Source: a virus. Taken from it: DNA of 64,000 bases. The translations under genes were made by a program, and so were the position numbers. Position 1 is the stretch's first letter; every line of letters begins with the position of its first letter. The stretch lies in the IMG/VR virus record IMGVR_UViG_3300019764_000005, positions 1 to 64,000 of that record; one strand, given 5' to 3'. The notes under the pieces are model-generated. The model searched no databases and was not told the origin of the DNA. It saw only the letters and a list, made by a program, of their open reading frames with translations. Of the stretch, positions 7,660 through 14,425 are shown piece by piece.

Positions 7660-8414
7660 TTAAAACCTCCTTCTTTTTGTTCAGTTTTCAAATCCTCATC
7701 TTCCCATCTGCGTGACGTTATCCAGCCCTGAGCCATCTTTGGAGTTTTCCCACTGGCAAGTAAAGCAGGTCTTCTTTTAGCTTCTAATTCAGCCGCAGCA
7801 TATATCTCTTCACAAAGAGATGGTCTCAACTCTGGTATATCCAACCACGATTGAGCCGCATCTGCTCTCCCGCTTTTGTATTTGAATTTATCCCAAAAGA
7901 TTTTAAAGGCTTCAAGTCGTTTACCTTTTAATTTCTTTTTTCTATTGGTTAAAATAAACTCTTCCTTGCTTTCTTCATCGGGAGATGAAGTACTAATAAT
8001 AGTTTCTTTACTTGTTTCTTCTTTACTTATTCCTTCTTTATTTATTTGTGGCGAGTTGCCCAACGTAGGTTCATCCAACGTAGGTTTATCCAACGTAGGG
8101 TTTTCCGACTTAGGTTGATTATCAGAAGGTTCCATGTAAAGATCGTATTCTACGCCTCCAAGAACACCTTTATTATCTCTAACTCTTCTCCTAACAACAT
8201 AGCGCGATTCCTCAAGCTCTTTAATTGATGATCTTATGGCATCTCTGCCCTCTTTAAGCACCGATTCGAGTCCTCGTATGGTATAGTCCCAATTTTCTGG
8301 CAAGGATAGCATAAAGGCTAATAATCCCTTTGATCGCAATGACAGTTTCTTATCTCTTAGTGGAATATTTGATAAGACTGTAAAATTTGTTTTCTGAACA
8401 TGTATCTTTCCCAT
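7653..8414 (-). CDS. Replication initiator / helicase loader-like wHTH protein
   Basis: A 253-residue protein with an N-terminal winged-helix region (about residues 1-105: RSKGLLAFMLSLPENW, IRSSIKELEESRYVVRRR) found in phage and plasmid initiators. A repetitive linker follows with PTLDKPTLDEPTLGN, then a C-terminal DnaD-like helical region (WDKFKYKSGRADAAQSW, ending GWITSRRW) that is likely to contact the helicase. It lies directly upstream of dnaB with overlap. The linker-repeat type is known from phage replisome organisers. Iteron-like repeats lie just upstream of its start. Confidence 0.75.
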   Translation of the reverse strand: MGKIHVQKTNFTVLSNIPLRDKKLSLRSKGLLAFMLSLPENWDYTIRGLESVLKEGRDAIRSSIKELEESRYVVRRRVRDNKGVLGGVEYDLYMEPSDNQPKSENPTLDKPTLDEPTLGNSPQINKEGISKEETSKETIISTSSPDEESKEEFILTNRKKKLKGKRLEAFKIFWDKFKYKSGRADAAQSWLDIPELRPSLCEEIYAAAELEAKRRPALLASGKTPKMAQGWITSRRWEDEDLKTEQKEGGFKW

Positions 8415-8451
8415 ATCTAATCATTCTTTTGTTTATTTTTCAGATCTTTTC

Positions 8452-8613
8452 GTGTTCATTTCTTCAGTGTGTTAATTGTCGCTGAACACAGTTTTTAAGT
8501 GAACACACATAACATGTGCGCCGTAGCTACTATAATAGCGATAATAAGCCCGATAAGGTATAAATAGACACTATGGTAGCTGTTTTATACCCGATCGGTA
8601 TCATGTTTATACC
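8452..8613. other. Iteron-like region, candidate replication origin
   Basis: The 212-base gap upstream of the initiator holds two repeat sets. GTGTTCA/TGAACAC occurs at 8452, 8483 and 8500, with a variant GTGTTAA at 8468. GGTATAAA/TTTATACC occurs at 8557, 8584 and 8606. Repeats next to an initiator gene are typical of iteron origins (established); origin activity here is inference. The repeats could also be operators for the initiator operon. Confidence 0.4.
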
Positions 8614-8626
8614 ATAACACATTCAA

Positions 8627-9475
8627 TTAGAGTAATTCGTATTTTGGCATCATACATTCCATGCCAGTCCGACTAATTTCAAAATCTAATATAACTACAC
8701 CTATTGGTGTGGCTGGATATGTTTTTGCATGCACATAGCCTCTTTTTTTACCCGAAAATTCTTCCTTGAGTGTTGGAGCTTGAATGTACCACTTGTTCTG
8801 ATACTTTACAGAACCATTATCTACGAATCTCTCTATTTTTAATGGCAGTATCCATGATGTGTGAATGTGTTCGCAAATCCAAATATCGGCATCAGGATAG
8901 CGACCTATTAGTAAATCAACAGACAATACACCTTTCGATCTGGTACCTCCCGAGATGGGCTGATGGGAAAAGTAGATGTTTTTAGTTGCTTTACCATTCC
9001 CTCTACTATGTCTAATCTTAATCCAGCCAGCCAGGTCTCCACAGATAATTTCATGCTTTGTGGTTTCATTTAACCGGTCTACCATCATTTTGATCATATC
9101 GATTCCGTGACGCCTTATTTGCACCTCCTCGTGGTTACCGAGATTGAAAGCCAGTATTTTATCTTTAAATGGTTTATAGAAATCGCAAGATTCTTCAATT
9201 ACAGCATTTATATAGTCATCTCTTTTAAGGGAATCTTTTAATGCTGATTTGGCGGCTCTTGGATCTGCGAAATTTTGCATCACATCAAATGAATCACCCC
9301 CAAAAATTAAATAAGCTTTCGGATATTTTTTAACTATCTTTTTCAAGAAATTCAATCTCGATTTCTTTGAGTCATTGTGCATGTCAGCAACCCAAATAAT
9401 CTTCAGTTCATTGCCTTCTTTTTTAAAATCAATAACTTGACATGAATCATCTGTTTTTTTATTCTCTAAAATCAT
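8627..9475 (-). CDS. Calcineurin-like metallophosphoesterase
   Basis: This 282-residue protein carries the full metallophosphoesterase motif set: VADMHND (DxH), FGGDSFD (GGD), LGNHEE (GNHE), FSHQP and CEHIHTS in place of GHxH. These bind two metal ions and cleave phosphoesters (established). The substrate cannot be told from sequence; phage members include DNA nucleases/phosphatases, and SbcD-like partners are absent here. It sits upstream of the iteron region on the same strand as the replication genes, which suggests nucleic acid processing (inference). Confidence 0.85.
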   Translation of the reverse strand: MILENKKTDDSCQVIDFKKEGNELKIIWVADMHNDSKKSRLNFLKKIVKKYPKAYLIFGGDSFDVMQNFADPRAAKSALKDSLKRDDYINAVIEESCDFYKPFKDKILAFNLGNHEEVQIRRHGIDMIKMMVDRLNETTKHEIICGDLAGWIKIRHSRGNGKATKNIYFSHQPISGGTRSKGVLSVDLLIGRYPDADIWICEHIHTSWILPLKIERFVDNGSVKYQNKWYIQAPTLKEEFSGKKRGYVHAKTYPATPIGVVILDFEISRTGMECMMPKYELL

Positions 9476-9499
9476 AGCTGTTGTTTTTGATTTAATTAA

Positions 9500-9569
9500 T
9501 TTCGTCCATTAAAACGGACGATAACAGTCGATGAAAGCACATGAAAAAACGTGCTTTATCTTGGTGTTA
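9500..9569. repeat. 70-base inverted repeat, copy A
   Basis: This segment is the reverse complement of 21505-21574 with one mismatch. It contains two hairpins, CGTCC/GGACG and AAAGCAC/GTGCTTT, and overlaps the 3' end of the preceding gene's stop. It probably ends transcripts, but its near-identical conservation 12 kb away is unusual. Confidence 0.85.
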
Positions 9570-9881
9570 CCCACCATAATGTGAGTTAAGCACCTCTGTT
9601 ATCTTATGGTCGGTTGGTTCATACCAAAAATCGGCAACTGGAATAGTTTCATTATCATCAGACCAGTTGGTTAAATAAACACCATCACTCTTTTTAACAA
9701 CATCGCAAGTTGCCTCGAGCAGTTCTCCCTTTTGGTACACTATCTTGTGTCCTGGCATTATTTTCACACCGTTCATATCTGTCATTAAAATATTACGGTG
9801 GGTAACATTGTATAAACCCAATTGCTTTTCGTAGGCTTCAACAATGTTTTTTGCTTCTAAGTATTGTCCCTCTGTTATCAT
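9567..9881 (-). CDS. Hypothetical protein (104 residues)
   Basis: A small soluble protein with helical N-terminus (about 1-25) and a beta-rich region after about residue 30 (MPGHKIVYQKGELLEATCDVVKK looks like a small barrel). No family recognised. Its stop codon touches the 70-base inverted repeat. It lies in the same orientation as the XRE regulator upstream. Confidence 0.55.
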   Translation of the reverse strand: MITEGQYLEAKNIVEAYEKQLGLYNVTHRNILMTDMNGVKIMPGHKIVYQKGELLEATCDVVKKSDGVYLTNWSDDNETIPVADFWYEPTDHKITEVLNSHYGG

Positions 9882-9923
9882 ATCTTTGTTCTTTTAATTA
9901 CGCAACTGTGTTTATACTTACCG

Positions 9924-10196
9924 TTATAGATCCAATTCCTCACCTATTCGTTTTATCAAGTCGAAATGCTTGTTAGATTTGTCAATTAGAGGATATAGTG
10001 AAAGTAAATTTCTTGCCTCACGTAAAAGATTGTCTGAATTCAAAAGGACCTTGTAAATATCTCTTTTGACCTCATCAGGCATCTTTCTCTTATTATTTAG
10101 CCATTGAGATAATTGATGCACAGACTTGCCAATTTTTTCTGCTACAAAGGTGTTTTTTAAACCCTTTTCTTTAATTAAATTTTGAATATTTTCCAT
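9924..10196 (-). CDS. XRE-family helix-turn-helix regulator
   Basis: This 90-residue protein has an N-terminal HTH: KNTFVAEKIGKSVHQLSQWLNNKRKMPDE, in two helices separated by a turn, as in phage Cro/CI repressors (established family). The C-terminal 35 residues are helical and could dimerise. It is transcribed away from NinG across a 137-base gap, so it probably controls both directions (inference). Confidence 0.85.
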   Translation of the reverse strand: MENIQNLIKEKGLKNTFVAEKIGKSVHQLSQWLNNKRKMPDEVKRDIYKVLLNSDNLLREARNLLSLYPLIDKSNKHFDLIKRIGEELDL

Positions 10197-10298
10197 TGTT
10201 CTAATTTTAAGTACTCTGCAAATGTAGGTTAAATTTCATTAACAAAAAACACTTAAACCTTATTTTAAATTAGTCTAAATATGAATTGTATAGTTTTA

Positions 10299-10329
10299 TT
10301 GACATTGTAGATTATTCTTTTTAGATTTG
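10299..10329 (+). promoter_or_regulatory. Promoter of the NinG operon
   Basis: TTG at 10299-10301 and TAGATTTG at 10322-10329 fit the Bacteroidota consensus with the 23-base step common here. The ATG at 10334 is so close to the expected start of transcription that the mRNA would be nearly leaderless. The site lies in the XRE/NinG divergent gap. Confidence 0.65.
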
Positions 10330-10333
10330 CCAT

Positions 10334-11002
10334 ATGATTAAAAAGAAATTGAAAGTCTGTAGAGGAATTGGGAAAGCTAAAGATTACGGCTGTGGAGATG
10401 ATAAGCTTATTCATAAATATGGCTTATGCACTGGATGTTTTGCTAAATGGCTTTATAATTCAGAAGAAGGACAGCAGGTTCTTAAAAAGAGTGTTTTGCG
10501 AGCGAAAGGGAAAGTTCGCACAGATAATAAGATTAAGCACAATCAAGCCAGGCAAGATATTAAAAAGAAGGCTGAATTTGAAAAAGATCTTCAGACCGAA
10601 GTAAATACTATCGTTAGACTTATTGATGTAGATAAAGGATGTATTAGTTGTGGGCATGGATGGAAAGAAGGTTGGACAAGACAAGCACATGCAGGACATT
10701 ACTATTCTGTAGGATCAGACCCTACTTTACGCTTTAATTTTTTTAATATTTGGAAACAGTGCAGTATTTGTAATAATTTTAAAGGTGGCAACGAAAGAGC
10801 TTATGCTGACGGAATTATAGAGCGTTACGGGAAGATGACTCTTCTGAGGATGAATGGTCTTAAAGCTAAGTATAAAGAAATTCACCTGGCAAAACATGAG
10901 CTTATCGAAAAGATTAAGATTGCCAGGAAGATTAAAAGAGCTATAAAATCTGGTAAAGATTACACCAGAGATGAGTTGAATGACCAATTAGGTATTTATT
11001 AA
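10334..11002 (+). CDS. NinG/Rap-like recombination nuclease
   Basis: A 222-residue protein with two N-terminal cysteine pairs (about residues 9-35) and the NinG core: CISCGHGW, QAHAGHYYSVGSDPTLRFN, then KQCSICNNFKGGN. In lambda, NinG/Rap is a structure-specific endonuclease acting on recombination intermediates (established). The C-terminal third is a basic helical region. It is the first gene of a plus-strand operon, under the divergent XRE control region. Confidence 0.85.
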   Translation: MIKKKLKVCRGIGKAKDYGCGDDKLIHKYGLCTGCFAKWLYNSEEGQQVLKKSVLRAKGKVRTDNKIKHNQARQDIKKKAEFEKDLQTEVNTIVRLIDVDKGCISCGHGWKEGWTRQAHAGHYYSVGSDPTLRFNFFNIWKQCSICNNFKGGNERAYADGIIERYGKMTLLRMNGLKAKYKEIHLAKHELIEKIKIARKIKRAIKSGKDYTRDELNDQLGIY

Positions 11003-11017
11003 TTTAAAATTTGTAAA

Positions 11018-11314
11018 ATGAAAGACAAAATTCAGCCAGCAGGAAGACCTTTAAATGAAGGCGAAATCGAACAATTAAGAATACAAGAGGTGTGCGCAAA
11101 CAAGCAATACCGAAAAGATCTGGATGTTATTCTTCAGGAAATAAAAGCTTGTCCAGGTTCCAGAGAAAGATCCTTAGCTATCACAAAACTTCAGGAGTGT
11201 ATTATGTGGCTTGGTATGGATCTTAAGCGTTTAAACGAACCTAATCCGTATCCTGAGAGTTATAATCCTAAAAGCTCGGTAATTGAGCCTACTTCGGATG
11301 ATTTAAAACTTTAA
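11018..11314 (+). CDS. Acb2/Tad1-like anti-defence protein candidate
   Basis: This 98-residue helical protein has the segment SRERSLAITKLQECIMWLGM followed by DLKRLN, which closely resembles the helical hairpin of the Acb2/Tad1 family (SRE-SLA-TKL-EA--W). Family members sequester cyclic-nucleotide signals of CBASS and Thoeris immunity (established). A conserved PNPYPESYNP tail matches Bacteroidota phage versions from memory. Assignment is by motif recall only. It lies in the NinG operon, in an accessory-like region on the opposite strand to virion genes. The ligand cannot be read from the sequence. Confidence 0.65.
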   Translation: MKDKIQPAGRPLNEGEIEQLRIQEVCANKQYRKDLDVILQEIKACPGSRERSLAITKLQECIMWLGMDLKRLNEPNPYPESYNPKSSVIEPTSDDLKL

Positions 11315-11346
11315 TCTTTTTTTTAACAAACATTTAATTTTATATT

Positions 11347-11628
11347 ATGCAAGATCAACCAAGTTGCCCAACACCAATAACTGAGGCAGAATCTTTAAAA
11401 AATGGATTCTTAGATGTAATTGTAGGAATAAGAGAAGCTAAGGAAAGACTGACTGCTTTCTCTGAAAGATTTTGTGGCGAAGGTCTTCCAGAACTAAAAG
11501 ATAAACCAAGCGATCATGATAAGCAAACACCAAGCGTTATGCATGATCTTAAAAGTATGAAAAATACAATCAATGATAATTTGAGTGCGATTCATGCATT
11601 GATTTGCCGCTTGGAGAATTTCGTTTAG
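11347..11628 (+). CDS. Small helical protein next to Acb2-like gene
   Basis: A 93-residue protein of two helical regions joined by a polar linker (about residues 52-65). No family recognised. It follows the Acb2/Tad1-like gene by 32 bases and is closed by a terminator, so the two are probably co-expressed. A partner or second anti-defence role is possible but unsupported. Confidence 0.55.
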   Translation: MQDQPSCPTPITEAESLKNGFLDVIVGIREAKERLTAFSERFCGEGLPELKDKPSDHDKQTPSVMHDLKSMKNTINDNLSAIHALICRLENFV

Positions 11629-11659
11629 ATTTTTATTCCCACGAAAATTGACATAAGTG

Positions 11660-11695
11660 CAAAGCCTGATATCTCCAAATATCAGGCTTTTTTTT
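11660..11695. terminator. Bidirectional terminator
   Basis: Stem AAAGCCTGATAT / ATATCAGGCTTT with a short loop and a T run of nine on the plus side. It separates the plus-strand NinG operon from the convergent portal operon. Confidence 0.85.
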
Positions 11696-11994
11696 TATTT
11701 CTTCTTCCCTCTGGCACGTTTATCGCCTTGAGTATCTTTACTACTCCCCCTATTTTTCGAGCTATCCTTATATATGGTTCCGTTTGAGGTATGTGACAAG
11801 TCTTTCCCTGAACGGTTAACTCCTTTCTTATCCGCAGCATAGTTTTTTCTTCCAAGCTCTCTTCGTTTCGACTTTTGCTCGGATCTCGCATTTACCTTCT
11901 TGTCGGTAGCTGCTTTTTTCTTTCTAGCAGTTGGATTGTCCCGGTAATATTTAGCAGACTTACATACTGCTCCTTTTTTCTTTGGAGGTGCCAT
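11695..11994 (-). CDS. Basic virion-operon protein
   Basis: A 99-residue protein of mostly K, R, S, A and D, with a conserved-looking segment KSAKYYRDNPTARKKKAATDK. Small basic proteins of this kind are often encoded beside portal genes in marine and Bacteroidota phages (recollection). A DNA-binding or packaging role is inferred from charge. It follows the portal gene by 10 bases and ends at a terminator. Confidence 0.65.
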   Translation of the reverse strand: MAPPKKKGAVCKSAKYYRDNPTARKKKAATDKKVNARSEQKSKRRELGRKNYAADKKGVNRSGKDLSHTSNGTIYKDSSKNRGSSKDTQGDKRARGKKK

Positions 11995-12004
11995 TGGTTT
12001 TATT

Positions 12005-14419
12005 TTAAATTGGTAATTGAGTTTCTTGATTTAAATTTAACGGTTGGTTCTCGATCGGTGCATTCTTAGCAAATTGTTTTAATTCCTGCTCAGTTTCGAA
12101 ATCCTGTGAACCGGTATTTTTCTGTCTTTGATCGATCATTCTAGACTGCTGAGAAGCTTGTATGCCAGTTCTCTTGTCCTTGCGATCTTCTTTCATTCTA
12201 TCAGATCTAACAAGGTAATTATTCTTCTTATTCTCGATATCCGATTCATACATGTACTTCATTTTAAGAAGTAGAGCATCACCTTCAGTTTTCTTAGATA
12301 TAAGCAAGGCTTCTTTTCTTCCTTCGAAAGTAATCTTAGCCTGATCAGCTTGCATTTGCATTTGGAAGGTTCTTTGCTTTTCCTTTTCAACAAAAATGGC
12401 AGTTTGCCTTCTACCATCTTCAGTAGCTTTGATTTGTTGAAGTTTTTCTTCTTGTATTTGTCTTCTCCTCTTTTTAATCCTGATCTTAAGATCCTTATTG
12501 GCTAGTTTAAGATTACGAGTATTTAAGAGATCAATTCTATCTGGAATATCGATATCACCTTTCTGAATGGCAAGATCAAGCGTAGCTTTAAAATTAGCTC
12601 TCTCTTGAGCATCTGGAGCTACATCAATTGTAATAGAATATTCATACATGTGAAGCTGACTTCCTTCCTGAAGAACCTTCACGTTATTCTCACCAAGTAA
12701 ATTCATTATTGCACGATTGTACTTTTCACCGTACATGCTCATATTTTGAATTCGTGAAACTATAAATTCAGAACTTCTCTGAAGGATAGACATTGTTCCG
12801 TCAAGAATCCTTTTAGTTGCAGTATTACTTGCATTTATAGCTAACTGTTGGGCTCCTACCAATGTGTTGTCGAGCGATTGAGATCCATCCCTTGCCGGAT
12901 TTACTCCTGTCACATCATAAAGCATCTTTACATTGTGATTGTAATAAACAATCAATTGCTGAAGTTCAGAAGATATCCCACCAGGGATAGGCTTGATTGG
13001 TTCCCCATTTATGTACTCTCCCTCTAAATTTCGACTTGAATACAATAAGTCTCCTCGTTGATTATAAATGTCAATAAGGTCAGGTACTCTCAAAACATCT
13101 CCATTCCCTAAATCAACTTCAGCTAACGCATCGATGTCGATAGATACACCAGACGGTTTGGCTGTTGATATTAATTGCTGTATTTTCAGTTTCGTTATCT
13201 GAAGATCATCGGCAATACTTACCATTCTTTTAACCATGGATGGTGTGCTCAATTCGAATACAGAATACGGTGGCATTACGTTATTAATGTCAGAATTTGG
13301 ACGAACCATATCATGCATTAATTGGTAGTTGTAGACGAATTGTGTCCCGGTAATATAAAAACCTTCAAACCACACATCGTAGGTTCCTTGTAGTTTTTCA
13401 CTCCTTGAATTTTCATGGACCTCAAATGTGTCTTTTTGTTTACTAATCTTACCGTACTTCTTCTTCTTGTAAGTTTCGTTCAATGTTGTCTCGAAGCAGA
13501 ATTCCATCACCTCAACATTGTAATTGTATAATTCTTCCTGACGGAAATCTTTTGGATTACCAAGTATGCCCAGAGAGCCATTAATCATGCTCTTTAATTG
13601 TTCGTCAGAGAATTTATTTCCACTGGCTTTCTTAATCTCCTCAATCTTCATTATTCGGACTTCTCCAAAATAATAACAACCACGCTTATCCTCTGTGCGT
13701 TCTGGATCAAATGAATATATGAAGTTTTGCGGATCTATTCGTCTTTGCAATATACCCACTGATGGATCAACTATATTTCTGGCAATACCGATACCATAAG
13801 TAATAAGATCCTCGATTATTAATCTGTAAAGATTTTCCCAATGGTTTATGTCGAATATTTTAGCAAGGCATATCTCAATGGCTATTTCTTGTGGCTGCAC
13901 AAACTCATCCATATGAACATCAAGTTCTTCTTCGGTTTCCGGAACAAATCCCATGGGGGAGAAATCCATTCCAGTTGCCTGAGTAAACGCATCGGTAAAT
14001 GGCTTGGCGAGCATTTCCGTTTCCAGATTGTTTCTATACCTTTCTTTCCTGCTCATGGATTGCTTATCAATGCCATTTGCTTGAATTTCAAATATATCAA
14101 TTGGATACCCATCTCGTATAATATCGATAAATTTCGGAATGATTTGAAAATAAGTCCAATCGAACGCTGTCCATGCCTTATCCTGACTCACATTGAGGAT
14201 ATCTTTAAATTTAGATGTATCCACATCTCCTGTTCTGAAAGAATCTAGGTATTGAAGCTCACTTCTTCTTTGAATCAATTTCTGATCCTGTCTTGCTCCG
14301 TATAGCCATTCAGTTTCAATGAATCGTGCATAAGCCAATCCATAAGCATCGGATTTCTTAGTATCATTATCAGATAAAGGATCTGGATAATTCTGAAATA
14401 ACGTGTTAACTGCTCCCAT
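12005..14419 (-). CDS. Portal protein
   Basis: This 804-residue protein forms the dodecameric ring through which DNA enters and leaves the head. The length suits the large portals of crAss-like podoviruses. The N-terminal core contains EDLITYGIGIARNIVDPSVG and a wing-like middle, followed by QQLIVYYNHNVKMLYDVTGV and a long helical segment SLDNTLVGAQQLAINASNTATK, typical of portal stem and crown regions. The last 170 residues are highly charged coiled coil. It starts 6 bases after the terminase stop, giving the standard terminase-portal order. Confidence 0.85.
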   Translation of the reverse strand: MGAVNTLFQNYPDPLSDNDTKKSDAYGLAYARFIETEWLYGARQDQKLIQRRSELQYLDSFRTGDVDTSKFKDILNVSQDKAWTAFDWTYFQIIPKFIDIIRDGYPIDIFEIQANGIDKQSMSRKERYRNNLETEMLAKPFTDAFTQATGMDFSPMGFVPETEEELDVHMDEFVQPQEIAIEICLAKIFDINHWENLYRLIIEDLITYGIGIARNIVDPSVGILQRRIDPQNFIYSFDPERTEDKRGCYYFGEVRIMKIEEIKKASGNKFSDEQLKSMINGSLGILGNPKDFRQEELYNYNVEVMEFCFETTLNETYKKKKYGKISKQKDTFEVHENSRSEKLQGTYDVWFEGFYITGTQFVYNYQLMHDMVRPNSDINNVMPPYSVFELSTPSMVKRMVSIADDLQITKLKIQQLISTAKPSGVSIDIDALAEVDLGNGDVLRVPDLIDIYNQRGDLLYSSRNLEGEYINGEPIKPIPGGISSELQQLIVYYNHNVKMLYDVTGVNPARDGSQSLDNTLVGAQQLAINASNTATKRILDGTMSILQRSSEFIVSRIQNMSMYGEKYNRAIMNLLGENNVKVLQEGSQLHMYEYSITIDVAPDAQERANFKATLDLAIQKGDIDIPDRIDLLNTRNLKLANKDLKIRIKKRRRQIQEEKLQQIKATEDGRRQTAIFVEKEKQRTFQMQMQADQAKITFEGRKEALLISKKTEGDALLLKMKYMYESDIENKKNNYLVRSDRMKEDRKDKRTGIQASQQSRMIDQRQKNTGSQDFETEQELKQFAKNAPIENQPLNLNQETQLPI

Positions 14420-14425
14420 GGTATA

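Noticed and set aside
8250-8300. tRNA-like TTCGAGTCC on the plus strand within the initiator gene
   Set aside because: No acceptor or D arm can be formed around it, and it lies in a well-supported coding frame.
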